64,000 nt of DNA from Limnoperna fortunei (Eukaryota; Mollusca; Bivalvia; Mytilida; Modiolidae). Positions 50,073 to 62,054 of the stretch are shown here, in pieces. A program made the translations under genes and the position numbers. Numbering within the stretch: the stretch's first letter is position 1; the number at the start of each line of letters is the position of its first letter. Where the stretch lies: contig OX104122.1 in assembly GCA_944474755.1 (NCBI GenBank), positions 2,784,751-2,848,750 on the forward strand, read 5' to 3'. The notes beneath the pieces were generated by a model. It saw nothing but the letters and a program-made list of their open reading frames with translations. It did not search any database and was not told the origin of the DNA.

Positions 50073-51489
50073 TTTCTACTATCTACTGCCTAAAAGAAGG
50101 ATGGAGTTTTGAAATCGAGACCGGATATAACTTGTGAACAGTAGATCGTACAATTATGTGAGTTTTTGTGAGTTTCAAAAGCTAGATAAGAACTTTATGC
50201 TGAAATAAATACAGACCATGAGTGTTTTCTTATTTCCCCCGCAGTACGAGATTTTGTTAACATAAACATAAACAATCAACTGAAGTGTCTACAGAAAGAT
50301 CAAAATGCGGGTTTTAAGACGAAAGATATTGCTGCATGTTTTGAACGCCTCCACAATCACATAGAAACTTAAATTGGTGCAATAAAGTTTGAGCATAGCG
50401 ATTTAACCGAAAAGAGTAGACCTAGTCAAAAACCAGGTTCAATTCTTCAATGCAGAATTTTAGGACCTTCACAACAAGCTGATGCTCAACTAGGAAGCAC
50501 AACTAGAAGCTGAACGTAACATAACATACCACCCCGAGATGCTTACTAAAAAAACTTTGAAAAAAATTGTGTGTACTTGATACTAAATCTGAATTAAGCT
50601 TTTATATTTATAGTATACTTAAATATATAAGTCGCTTGCCTGTCTTTTGTCTTTGTTATGCATAGTAGTTTGCCTGTTCGTTTGTTATTTGAATTTGTGT
50701 GTATATGAATTTTCATTTTTGCACTGCGTAGTACAAAACAACCAGAGTGAAGCTAGCCGGCAATTCTAGCCGTCAATACCGCTAGCCGTCAATAACGCTA
50801 TCCGTCAATAATTCAGCCCGCGAAAATATTCATTTAGGCGAGTTCGAGTAACGTATGAAAAGTAATTAAATTTTAACTTGAGTTATCTCTCTTTTGACAC
50901 CTGACTCTCAAACCGGACTTGACGGTGACTATTTCCTTTCCTATTTAGTTACATTTTTACATTTTTAGAATAGTAGTGCCAATTGTCACAATAAAAAAAA
51001 TATGCAGGGCTGAAACATAAAAATCAATTAAGTTTATTATTAATTTTTTAATGAGTAAAGGATAATGTTAGTGCTTCATCGCACGCTTTTACATTAAAAA
51101 TGGCTGGTGTATTTCTATCACACTATTCCGTATTTTCTTTTCTTTCTTTTCTTTTTCTTTTTACATTTATATCTTAACCAAACGACTTTTGTATAGTTTA
51201 AACAACGGAAATCATACGAACTTAAATTTATTAGCTTCAGACATGTAACAATTCCACTATTATAAATAGGAGTGTACAAGAGAGAAGAAAACGTCGTTAA
51301 TTCCGTTTACTTCTGTTACAGTACGTTTCATAGGATAATTCTATAGTTCTACATTTAAGGATTTTCGAAAATAATACTAATTTAAAGATTGAACAGTGGT
51401 CTTTAACACATCTGGTAAATAGTAGGACCACAATTTGGTTTTTGAGTTATCAGGAACCGACTTTAGTATTAAAAAAAAAGACCGATATG
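50073..51489. other. AT-rich non-coding DNA
   Basis: Contains a short GCTAGCCGTCAATA repeat (about four copies, 50752-50815) and a CTTT-rich tract (51133-51162). No gene recognised. Confidence 0.45.
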
Positions 51490-54400
51490 AAAAAATCGCG
51501 TCACTATACCTTGAATACTTGGACAAACTTCCGATGTTCGAGTATTCTGTGTCTAAATTAAGTGATGACATTTATTCCACATCTAGGACTTTACACCCTT
51601 TCCAATCGCCGTAGCCTAAGAGTCAATTAATAGTCAGGAAGGTCCATAATCTATATCGTGAATACTTGGGCCAACTTTTGGTTTTCTAATTATTCCAATC
51701 TGAATTAAGTGAAAATGACCTAAGTAATTTCTCTTATCCTGCTGGAACGTCGCACCCGAGTCAATGGTCATGGATTTTGGGTTAATAAGACGATAGTTTA
51801 GTAGATCATTAACCTATATCATGAATACCTGGGTAAACTTGCTGTGTTCGAGATATCAGGTCTGAATTACGTGAGAAATGACGCGTATGTTGACATTTCT
51901 CCCCGTGCTAAGACTTCACACCCCTTTCAATCGCCATGGTTCGACTGTAAATTAAGAGGGAACTTTAGTAGGTAATTAACCTATATCATGAATACCTGGG
52001 CGAACTCCAGGTGTTCGAGATATCGGGGTCTGAAGTAAGTGAAAAATGACTCATATGTTGACATTTTTTCCCGAGCTAGGTCTTCACACCCCTTTCAATC
52101 GCGATGGGTCTGCTGTAAATTGAGAGAAGACTTTAGTAGGTCATTAACCTATATCATGAATACTTGGGCCAATTCTAGGTGTTCGAGATATCGGGGTCTG
52201 AAGTAAGTGAAAAATGACTCATATGTTGGCATTTATTCCCGTGCTAAGTCTTCACACCCATTTCAATCGCCATGGGTCTACTGAATAATGAGAGGGGACT
52301 TTAGTAGGTCATTAACCTATATCATGAATACTTGGGCCAACTTCCAGTTTTCGAGATATCGGAGTCTGAATTACGTGAAAAATAACTCGTATGTTGATAT
52401 TTATTCCCGTGCTAGGATTTCACACCCCTTTCAATCCCCATGGGTTTACTGTAAATTGATAGAGGACTCTAGTAGGTCATTAACCTATACCATGAATACT
52501 TGGGCCAACTTCCGGTGTTCGAGATATCTGGGTCTGAATTACGTCAATAGTGACTTGTATGTTGATATTTATTCCCGTTCTAGGATTTCACACCCCTTTC
52601 AATCGCCATGGGTCTAGTGTATATTGAGAGAAGACTTAAGTAGGTCTTTAACCTATATCATGAGTACTTGGGCCAACTTCCGGTGTTTGAGATATCGGGG
52701 TCTGAATTACGTGAAAAATGACTTGTATGTTGACATTTATTCCCGTGTTAGATCTTCACACCCCTTTCAATCGCCATGGGTCTACTGTAAATTAAGAGAA
52801 GACTTTAGTAGGTCTTTAACCTATATCATGAGTACTTGGGCCAACTTCCGGTGTTCGAGATATCCGGGTCTGAATTAAGTGAAAAATGACTTGTATGTTG
52901 ACATTTATTCCCGTGCTAAGTCTTCACACCCCTTTCAATCCCCATGGGTTTACTGTAAATTGATAGAGGACTCTAGTAGGTCATTAACATATATAGTGAA
53001 TAGTTGGGCCAACTTCTGCAGTTCGAGATATCGGAGTCTGAATTACGTGAAAAATGACTCGTATGTTGACATTTATTCCCGTGCCAGGTCTTCACAACCC
53101 TTTCAATCGCCATGGGTCTACTGTAAATTGAGAGAAGATTTTAGTAGGTCATTAACCTATACCATGAATACTTGGGCCAACTTCCGGCGTTCGAGATATC
53201 TGGGTCTGAATTACGTCAAAAGTGACTTGTATGTTGATATTTATTCCCGTTCTAGGATTTCACACCCCTTTCAATCGCCATGGGTCTACTGTAAATTTTA
53301 GTAGGTCATTAACCTATATCATGAATACTGGGGCCAACTTCCAATGTTCTAGAGATCGGGGTCTGAATTACGTCAAAAATGACTAGTATGTTGACATTTA
53401 TTCCCGTGCTTAGACTTCACACCCCTTGCAATCGCCCTGGGTTGACTGTGAAATGAGAGGGGTCTTTAGTAGGTCATTAACCTATACCATGAATACTTGG
53501 GCCAACTTCCGGTGTTCCAGATATCTGGGTCTGAATTACGTCAAAAGTGACTTGTATGTTGATATTTATTCCCGTTCTAGGATTTCACACCCCTTTCAAT
53601 CGCCATTGGTCTAGTGTATATTGAGAGAAGACTTAAGTAGGTCTTTAACCTATATCATGAGTACTTGGGCCAACTTCCGGTGTTCGAGATATCCGAGTCT
53701 GAATTAGGTGAAAAATGACTTGTATGTTGACATTTATTCCCGTGCTAGGTCTTCACACCCCTTTCAATCGCCATGGGTCTACTGTAAATTGAGAGAAGAC
53801 TTTAGTAGGTCAATAACCTATACCATGAATACTTGGGCCAACTTGCGGTGTTTGAGATATCGGGGTCTGAATTACGTCAAAAGTGACGTGTATGTTGATA
53901 TTTATTTCCGTGCAAGGATTTCACACCCCTTTCAATCGCCCTGGGTCTAGTGTAAATTGAGAGAAGACTTTAGTAGGTCTTTAACCTATATCGTGAGTAC
54001 TTGGGCCAACTTCCGGTGTTTGAGATAACGGGGTCTGAATTACGTGAAAAATGACTTGTATGTTGATATTTATTCCCGTGCTAGGTCTTCACACCCCTTT
54101 CAATCGCCATGGGTCTACTGTAAATTGAGAGAAGACTTTAGTATGTCATTAACCTATATCATGAATACTGGGGCCAACTTCCAATGTTCTAGAGATCGGG
54201 GTTTGAATTACGTCAAAAATGACTAGTATGTTGACATTTATTCCCGTGCTTAGACTTCACACCCCTTTCAATCGCCCTGCGTCCACTGTGAAATGAGAGG
54301 AGTCTTTAGTAGGTCATTAACCTATATCATGAATACTTGGGCCAACTTTCGGTGTTCGAGATATCGGGGTCTGAATTACGTTAAAAATAACTCGTATGTT

Positions 54401-56085
54401 GATATTTATTCCCGTGCTAGGATTTCACACCCCTTTCAATCGCCATGGGTCTAGTGTAAATTAAGAGAAGACTTTAGTAGGTCTTTAACCTATATCATGA
54501 GTACTTGGGCCAACTTCCGGTGTTCGAGATATCCGGGTCTGAATTAAGTGAAAAATGACTTGTATGTTGACATTTATTCCCGTGCTAGGTCTTCACACCC
54601 CTTTCAATCGCCATGGGTCTACTGAATAATTAGAGTGGACATTAGTAGGTCATTAACCTATATCATGAATACTTGGGCCAACTTCCAGTGTTCGAGATAT
54701 CGGAGTCTGAATTACGTGAAAAATAACTCGTATGTTGATATATATTCCCGTCCTAGGATTTCACACCCCTTTCAATCCCCATGGGTCTACTGTAAATTGA
54801 TAGAGGACATTAGTAGGTCATTAACCTATATAGTGAATAGTTGGGCCAACTTCCGGTGTTCGAGATATCGGAGTCTGAATTACGTTAAAAATGACTTGTA
54901 TGTTGACATTTATTCCCGTGCTAGGTCTTCACACCCCTTTCAATCGCCATGGGTCTACTGTAAATTGAGAGAAGACTTTAGTAGGTCAATAACCTATACC
55001 ATGAATACTTGGGCCAACTTGCGGTGTTTGAGATATCGGGGTCTGAATTACGTCAAAAGTGACGTGTATGTTGATATTTATTTCCGTGCAAGGATTTCAC
55101 ACCCCTTTCAATCGCCCTGGGTCTAGTGTAAATTGAGAGAAGACTTTAGTAGGTCTTTAACCTATATCGTGAGTACTTGGGCCAACTTCCGGTGTTTGAG
55201 ATAACGGGGTCTGAATTACGTGAAAATGACTTGTATGTTGACATTTATTCACGTGCTAGGTCTTCACACCCCTTTCAATCGCCATGGGTCTACTGTAAAT
55301 TGAGAGAAGACTTTAGTAGGTCATTAACCTATATCATGAATACTGGGGCAAACTTCCAATTATCTAGAGATCGGGGTTTGAATTACGTCAAAAATGACTA
55401 GTATGTTGACATTATTATTCCCGTGCTTAGACTTCACACCCCTTTCAATCGCCCTGCGTCCACTGTGAAATGAGAGGAGTCTTTAGTAGGTCATTAACCT
55501 ATATCATGAATACTTGGGCCAACTTTCGGTGTTCGAGATATCGGGGTCTGAATTACGTTAAAAATAACTCGTATGTTGATATTTATTCCCGTGCTAGGAT
55601 TTCACACCCCTTTCAATCGCCATGGGTCTAGTGTAAATTAAGAGAAGACTTTAGTAGGTCTTTAACCTATATCATGAATACTTGGGCCAACTTCCAGTGT
55701 TCGAGATATCGGAGTCTGAATTACGTGAAAGATAACTCGTATGTTGATATATATTCCCGTCCTAGGATTGCACACCCCTTTCAATCCCCATGGGTCTACT
55801 GTAAATTGATAGAGGACATTAGTAGGTCATTAACCTATATAGTGAATAGTTGGGCCAACTTCCGGTGTTCGAGATATCGGAGTCTGAATTACGTTAAAAA
55901 TGACTTGTATGTTGACATTTATTCCCGTGCTAGGTCTTCACACCCCTTTCAATCGCCATGGGTCTACTGTAAATTGAGAGAAGACTTTAGTAGGTCTTTA
56001 ACCTATATCATGAGTACTTGGGCCAACTTCCGGTGTTCGAGATATCGGGTCTGAATTACGTCATGTATGTTGACATTTATTCCCG
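51490..56085. repeat. 168-bp satellite array (~27 copies)
   Basis: The period is 168 bp: TCATTAACCT starts at 52141 and 52309. Landmarks per unit are TAGTAGGTCATTAACCTATA, then GAATACTTGGGCCAACTTCC, then GAGATATCGG, then TATGTTGACATTTATTCCCG, then TTCACACCCCTTTCAATCGC. The first two or three units (51490-52000) are clearly diverged. A seven-unit block (about 1176 bp) is duplicated: the same variants occur at about 53708-53950 and 54884-55126. Since 168 is 56 codons, one frame (WANFRCSRYRGLNYVK, then LYVDIYSRARSSHPFQSPWV) stays open for up to about three units, but stops recur, so coding is unlikely. Confidence 0.97.
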
Positions 56086-56778
56086 TTTTCACATTTTTCA
56101 TTTTTTGTTGTTTTAAAACAAATTAGTTTTAAAGTATTATTGTTAAAAATTATATAACCTTGGTATTTTATTTAACATTATTTTATTTTATGTAGTTCGT
56201 ACTCTTTTTGACATTTAAATTAAAAAAAATATATATTATTAAAATTATTATTATAATTTCAAATATAGATACACAAATACACAAATTTAAAGTATTTTAA
56301 AAATGTATTTGTCAAAAGTAATATTTCATATGCAAGTAATGTCGTAAATGTATAGATCTGAAAGATTTCAAACCATTCCTCCTTTATGGGTCACGAGAGA
56401 GTTTAATCAACAACAATTTATTTTGGACATTATTTACAGTTATTTTTATGAACTGTGAACGTTTTGAAGTAATAATATATATTCTAATTAGCTTTACATC
56501 CATAATAATGGCGTTGGTAACGATACAATAAAAGCGGATTTATTGCCGATGTCCCACTTAATACAATTTTACAGTTCTGACTGTCCCACACTTAACAAAT
56601 TATATTGAATAACACAATGTAATTACTGTTTAATTTTCAATATTAAATCAAAATAAATTTTATTGCATGACATACTTGTAGTTTTATATGAAATAGATGT
56701 ATTAAAAAAAGCTTTGAAGAAATATTTCTGTAAAAATATAATAACAACAATTTTATTTCAAATAAATTATTACAGTTG
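56086..56778. other. AT-rich non-coding DNA
   Basis: No feature recognised. Confidence 0.4.
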
Positions 56779-56784
56779 TTATAT

Positions 56785-56883
<99 letters not shown>

Positions 56884-56888
56884 TATAT

Positions 56889-56949
<61 letters not shown>

Positions 56950-56950
56950 C
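56779..56950. repeat. (TTTA)n microsatellite
   Basis: About 170 bp of TTTA/ATTT repeats with a few interruptions (TATATATTT near 56883, ATTTAATTA near 56918), then decaying to ATTC units. The IYLF frames over it are artefacts. Confidence 0.97.
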
Positions 56951-57697
56951 ATTCATTCGTTCATTCAATGAAGTAACTGTTCTTTAATAATGTATCTTCC
57001 CATTATCAAACTTAGGTGTCTCCATTTATCCAACTTGTATTTATCTTACCCGTTTGTAAGGTGTTATTTGAACAGTGCAAGGTAATTTGTTTCATTCAAT
57101 TAGAATTTTGAGCATAAAAATGTACGAAAATTATTTATTTTAAATTAAAAAGATGTTTCAAATGAATATTTTGAAGTTTTGAAACCTATAATCAAAATGT
57201 GGGGTTTTTACTGTTGTTAATACGTTTTCACGAACGCTAAACAATTTACACAAATGTAAACATTCCATAGTAAGCATGGTTTACATTACATTTATACGCA
57301 GTATCCAACATTGTAAAGCTTGGTTAAAGTTGTTTTTTTATTGCAAGCTCTAATTGATATATATACTGTACTAATTATATTTCTATTTAAATTATAATAT
57401 AGTCTATTGATGTACATGTACTTTTATGCTGCTTATTTAATACATAGTTTTAATGCTTTATTTAATTGATCTTTTGTATTAAAGAACTCATAGATTTACC
57501 ATCTCATAGGACAGTATTACTAGGGTTATCATTTCTGCACATTTATGACGTCATAATACGTGTGTCGTTAAGGCCTATGTTTTATTAACAAATGCTTCGT
57601 TGAATGTTAAATTTTAAATTTTAAACATTCAGTTTTGTTCGGCCCTTTTTATAGTTCTTCATTTTAGATAAACTTATTACATACATATAAGTGTAGG
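56951..57697. other. AT-rich non-coding DNA
   Basis: No feature recognised. Confidence 0.4.
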
Positions 57698-58016
57698 TAC
57701 AACTACCTGTATCACGTCTCGACAGTTGCATACCTTCCACATCACAGCAAGTCCCCACGCGTCTCGTATTGATTGTTGTTGTTTGTTTGATGGTGTTTAC
57801 CGCCACTTTCAGCAATTTTTCAGCTATATCATGGCGTCCTGTTTTTATTGGGGGAGGAAGCCGGAGAACCCGGAGAAAACCCCCGACCTGCGGTAGGAAA
57901 ACTGGCAAACCTTGTCAATTAAGATTGGAGTCGAGTACACCCTGCCTGCAGTGAGAATTGAGTATCGTATTGATACAACTGTACACGACTGTCTCGACGT
58001 GATACAGGTAGTTGTA
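57698..58016. mobile_element. Small inverted-repeat element split by a SINE
   Basis: Terminal arms of 28 bp, TACAACTACCTGTATCACGT+CTCGACAG at 57698-57725 and its near reverse complement at 57989-58016 (two mismatches by eye). Without the SINE and one copy of its target duplication the element would be about 118 bp, a MITE- or foldback-like size. The target duplication of this outer element is not clear. Confidence 0.7.
57774..57964 (-). mobile_element. 5'-truncated SINE inside the inverted-repeat element
   Basis: Minus-strand copy of the 46705-46977 family: TGTTGTTTGTTTGATGGTGT tail, GCCACTTTCAGCAATTTTTC, AGATTGGAGTCGAGT, ending just short of the B box. It is flanked by the perfect 10-bp direct repeat TCGTATTGAT (57764-57773 and 57965-57974). 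The A box is absent. Confidence 0.9.
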
Positions 58017-59323
58017 TGTAATGTGTATTTACAAATATGAAATATTATATATTGGCGTATTTTTTTTCGCAAAAAGTTACTTTTATGTGTATTTAGAATG
58101 CTTAAAATCATACAGAGACAAATTATGTTTTTAAAACAGGAATGATATAAATAAAATGTCTAAATCAGTTAAAAATACGGTAGAAAATGGAGAGAAAGAC
58201 AATTCTCTTTATAAAAAAGGAAGTCATCGAAGATATTTTTATGTAATTAAATATTTAAACATTAAGAGGCTATACATGCAAATGAATCGTACACGCAGTC
58301 TTAAAAATAAGATTAAAAAGTAAATGAGATTTTGTAAAATGTATAATAATATTTTTTCTGATGGCAAAACGAAATACAATTTTTCATCATCAATAAGAGC
58401 CATCAAAATTGTCATTTAAAAAAAAAGACAGAAAGAAAATGTCTGGCCGGTGGCGTAACAAACTCTTAGTCATGTTACAGATAAGCTACATGTGCATGTT
58501 AATTAATACTAATTTCCACAGCTGGAGATCTTTAAATCAGGGTTATTCCTCGCCACATAAAATAAATTGATTAGCAATATGGTATCTGTAACATTTCTAA
58601 ATTGTTATATTTCAAAGCATGCATGTATGTAAACTTCAAACGAGATTTTAAAGCATGTGAGCTCCATTAATCCTGACATAATCGCTGGAATATTAGAATG
58701 CGGTCAGTGACAATACTTGGCCTCAGTGTGTGTCCTCTCTAGTGTTCATATACCTGTTGAATGAAGCCAAGGTGAATAAAGGTATATTTACAATTCTGTG
58801 AGAATAAATTTTCCACTCAACAGAAAAGTAAAACCTCTATTATCCGACCAATTAAAACAAGTCTATTGTGGATGGATAATCCGCAAATATATTAAATATG
58901 AAAGAATCGTGTAACCATTTCTGTACTAATAAAATACGTTGTTTGTTTTCATTGAATTAGTTAAACGCCGCCTTAATAACGTTTTATCTCTATCATGACA
59001 TCAAGATTTTTTGCGGGCGGAAACTGACAACAATGTCTCAATAAAAGTTAAACAGTTTTGTGGCCTAAGGAGATTATAAGCATATTAAAATACTTTCAGT
59101 TTAGTATGTGTAGAACTATGTGCTTTTTTAATACAAAATTACTTTATTAGTCATACTGGTAATAATAAAAAATTGTGGTTAATTGTTCATAAGCAGTGTT
59201 TTTATAAGCATGTTAGTCAGTGTATAACTAGAATCTTGTCTTGCAGATCTTCTAAGAAAAAACTGTTTTTAAAAGTCTAATTAGAAAGTAATTGAAGCAA
59301 GTATTTGTATCGCCGTATGATAT
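58017..59323. other. AT-rich non-coding DNA
   Basis: No gene or element recognised up to the putative LTR start. Confidence 0.45.
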
Positions 59324-59951
59324 TGTCACGACGGTTACCCCCCCCTTTATTTTTGTAGTCTCGAAGAAGTATGAATGGTGGTTGTTGTTGTTTAATAAAT
59401 ATGTTACGGTGTTATTGGTTTAAATATTGTTGGATATTACTTTATTTATGTTTGTGAGAAGTCTAATTTTGCTGCAGGAAGTATCTTCTAAGGAGAACGT
59501 GTCCAAGAGACAAGCGTGCATGTCTATGACTGAAACGTAGTTTAAAGATCAGTAATTTCAATTGTTGACCTAGAGTACGAATTTTAAATAATCTTACTTG
59601 TTGTTTCTGTTAATTCCGAAGATGAGTAAAGTAATTTTGAATATAATTCCAGAACGGGCAAGTGACGAATATTCAAACAAGTGGAATATTTTAACCAACG
59701 CCGAATTGTAAACTTTTCACGATTTTGTTAGAAAACGTGTCCTTATTGAAATCCTACATTGATGATCCATGATGTCGGCAAGAGCATGCATGTTTCGTCC
59801 TTGTTATTCTATTATCGGTTAAGGGTCGGGATTTAATTTAATTCTCAATAAACGTTTTGTTGTTACTTATGGCAGTCGCCATTACGGGGATTCCCCTTCC
59901 GGGAACGTCAGTAGCGATTGGCTTAAAACTGTTATATTACGTCATCAGGGG

Positions 59952-59959
59952 TATTTAAG
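59952..59959 (+). promoter_or_regulatory. LTR TATA-like box
   Basis: TATTTAAG in GGGGTATTTAAGCGTTTCAC, followed about 25-30 bp later by AGACGGACGCGGGGAGAC, a plausible transcription start region. Confidence 0.5.
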
Positions 59960-60584
59960 CGTTTCACCCAAAGACGGACGCGGGGAGACTGCATTTTGGG
60001 TTTTGAGATTGTTGGCAATTCATTTTTACAAGTTTGGAGAGGAGAAAGTTGGAAAATACCTAAAGAATGTCGGATATACCTAGCGTTAGTATCTAATATT
60101 TATTACTATATTTTTCTAGTCACACCATTTTTCAAACGTCAATTTTATCACATTTCAATATGTTTTACAGTTGTGTTTCTGCTGGTGTTGCCGGTGTTGG
60201 TGTTGTGAAGGTGTAACACCGGATTTGGTTTTTGAAGGTGTTGCACCGGATTTGGTGTTTGGAGGTGTCACACCGGATTTGGTGTTGTGTCGGTGTTGCA
60301 CCGGATTTTGTGTATTATTAGTTATAGTTTTTAAGAATTTATAATTTTTATAAATTAAGAGAAGAACTACTATTCAAGTATTCGTTTAAAAAAAAACTGT
60401 AGATAAGGATGTTCGAATCATTGATATATGTTGAGTATGCTGATACCCGCTTAGCCTTTTGCGGTAAAAAGCGGTTTGTTGTACAATTCTAAAGTCATTT
60501 GTCGGACTAATCTGTTGGATTAGGACAATTAGGGACCACCCACGGAGTCGAGGTCCGGCACAAGGCAGTCTATATCATTAATTC

Positions 60585-60590
60585 AATAAA
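60585..60590 (+). terminator. LTR polyadenylation signal
   Basis: AATAAA in TTCAATAAAGTAAAATG within the putative LTR, which would end the R region. Confidence 0.5.
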
Positions 60591-60805
60591 GTAAAATGTA
60601 CTTCTAAAATAATGTATTATCATTTTTTACATACTACAACGGTTAACATTCTATATACTGGCTCTCTATGTTGTGCTAAGGCGGGTGGCGAAAACTAGAC
60701 ACCCGTCTACGTGCGACATAGGGTTAACGAAATCTGTTGTAGTTAAGTGTGGCGCCGTCATCTCGGGTGTTCGACTCTAACACCCAAGGGGCAGCGTTAC
60801 ATTTA

Positions 60806-60823
60806 TGGTGGCAGCGGTACAGG
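60806..60823 (+). promoter_or_regulatory. Retrotransposon primer-binding site
   Basis: TGGTGGCAGCGGTACAGG starts with TGG, as expected for the complement of a tRNA CCA end, four bases after the LTR end and 76 bases before gag. Which tRNA it matches was not determined. Confidence 0.7.
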
Positions 60824-60899
60824 ATTGTTGAAATTTTAGAGTCACTAAATACTTCCTATAAAAAAAAGAGCAAAAAAAAAAAATAATTATTAAATAAAA

Positions 60900-62054
60900 A
60901 TGGACGAATCCAATATTATAACGTTCTGTTCATGTACTGGAAAAGCCGGAAACGAAGAAAACTTGGACGAAACGCTACCAAACATTGATACAAGGCAACA
61001 TACAAATGTTGGTACTAGTTGTAGTCAAAATTTTGAAAATTGGGAAAACAGTACGGAAATGAAAAGTAAGATAGAAATTAAATTGTTGATGAGCGAATGT
61101 ATCTCGGAGTTTGCATCTAAATTAGCTGATATTGTTGAAAATATTGAAACAAATTCAAAAACGAGGAATGACACACGTACTTCCGTCTTAGGAAAAGCAG
61201 TTCGCGCACGGGCAGTGGTGAGTCAAGATGACATGAACAACAGTCATATGAACTCACAAGACCGTCAAATCGAGAAAGTTGAAGTAGTAAATTGTAAAAT
61301 CAAGCCACAAACGTATGACGGTTCGGACGACCTGGATGAATATTTAGTTCAGTTCAATCTTTTGGCTGAATTAAATAGTTGGAACGAAAGAACAAAAGCA
61401 TTATTTCTTGCTAGTAGTCTAAGTGGGGGCGCCAGAGCTTTGTTAAATAAAATGTCTCACTATGAGCGACATGATTATGATAGCATTGTCAACTCTTTAA
61501 AAAATCGTTTTGGGTCTACCAACCGAGCAGAGGTATATAGGGCGGAACTACAGACTAGAGTACGTCAAAGGAATGAGACACTTCCTGAGTTGGCTCAGTC
61601 TATTAAACAATTGACGCGCAGGGCATACCCTGGTACATCCCTAATTGTACGAGATACGCTGGCATTAGATTATTTTATTGATGCCATTCCCGAAACTGAG
61701 ATAAGACTACGGTTACGAGAAGTCGGTCCTAAAACTATAGGTGATGCTGAAAATATTGCAGTCAGGCTTGAGGCATTACGCGTGGCAGACAAACAAAAGG
61801 GAAAAGGGGTACGGTCGGCAGAAAGGGTAGATACGGTTGCAAATGAGTGGTCACGTGAAATACGTGAAATTAGAGATAACTTAAGGACGTTGCGGAATGA
61901 TGTAAGCACACTAAAAAATAAACCGAATAATAGGGGTCCCCCATATAGGCAAAATCAGTATTCCACCAGGAATAACGGCGAACAAAGAGGCATAAGAAAT
62001 ATGATGGAAAACGGGACGGAGTCGAGTTCGCGGGTCGGCGCTCGACAGAATTAG
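60900..62054 (+). CDS. gag: Gag polyprotein of Ty3/Gypsy retrotransposon
   Basis: 384 residues from ATG 60900, preceded by an A-rich leader. Gag packages the element RNA into a cytoplasmic particle. Residues 1-125 are polar and unrecognised. Residues about 130-230 form the retrotransposon Gag core: KPQTYDGSDDLDEYLVQFN, then WNERTKALFLASSLSGGARA, then a YDSIVNSLKNRFG segment and ETLPELAQSIKQLTRRAYPG. A charged C-terminal part follows (EWSREIREIRDNLRTLRNDV, coiled-coil-like). No CCHC zinc knuckle is visible, which is unusual but not unique for this group. It ends at TAG 62052-62054. The pol frame lies at -1 and is open from 61976, giving a 79-bp overlap consistent with -1 ribosomal frameshifting; GGAAAAC (about 62006-62012) is one possible slip site. 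No internal stop. Confidence 0.85.
   Translation: MDESNIITFCSCTGKAGNEENLDETLPNIDTRQHTNVGTSCSQNFENWENSTEMKSKIEIKLLMSECISEFASKLADIVENIETNSKTRNDTRTSVLGKAVRARAVVSQDDMNNSHMNSQDRQIEKVEVVNCKIKPQTYDGSDDLDEYLVQFNLLAELNSWNERTKALFLASSLSGGARALLNKMSHYERHDYDSIVNSLKNRFGSTNRAEVYRAELQTRVRQRNETLPELAQSIKQLTRRAYPGTSLIVRDTLALDYFIDAIPETEIRLRLREVGPKTIGDAENIAVRLEALRVADKQKGKGVRSAERVDTVANEWSREIREIRDNLRTLRNDVSTLKNKPNNRGPPYRQNQYSTRNNGEQRGIRNMMENGTESSSRVGARQN

Larger units (their letters stand above)
59324..60801 (+). mobile_element. Putative 5' LTR of a Ty3/Gypsy retrotransposon
   Basis: The right end is well placed: GCAGCGTTACA ends at 60801, four bases before the primer-binding site. The left end is less certain; TGTCACGACG at 59324 is roughly the inverted complement of the right end, and TGTTACGG at 59402 is an alternative. 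Inside are a TATA-like TATTTAAG (59952-59959), upstream CCTTCCGGGAACGTC and GATTGGC elements, about four short CACCGGATTTGGTGTT repeats (60206-60312), and a polyadenylation signal AATAAA (60585-60590). The 3' LTR lies outside the window, so the limits cannot be checked here. The short frame 59996-60208 is inside the LTR and not a gene. Confidence 0.55.

Noticed and set aside
52288..56054. Chain of open frames encoding a 56-residue repeat, possible repeat protein
   Set aside because: Frames are broken by stops between units, starts are arbitrary, and there is no flanking unique coding sequence; a satellite explains them.
56663..56976. IYLF-rich membrane-like frames
   Set aside because: Translation of a TTTA microsatellite.
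59996..60208. 70-residue frame upstream of gag
   Set aside because: Lies inside the putative LTR downstream of its TATA-like box, does not begin with ATG and has no recognisable domain.
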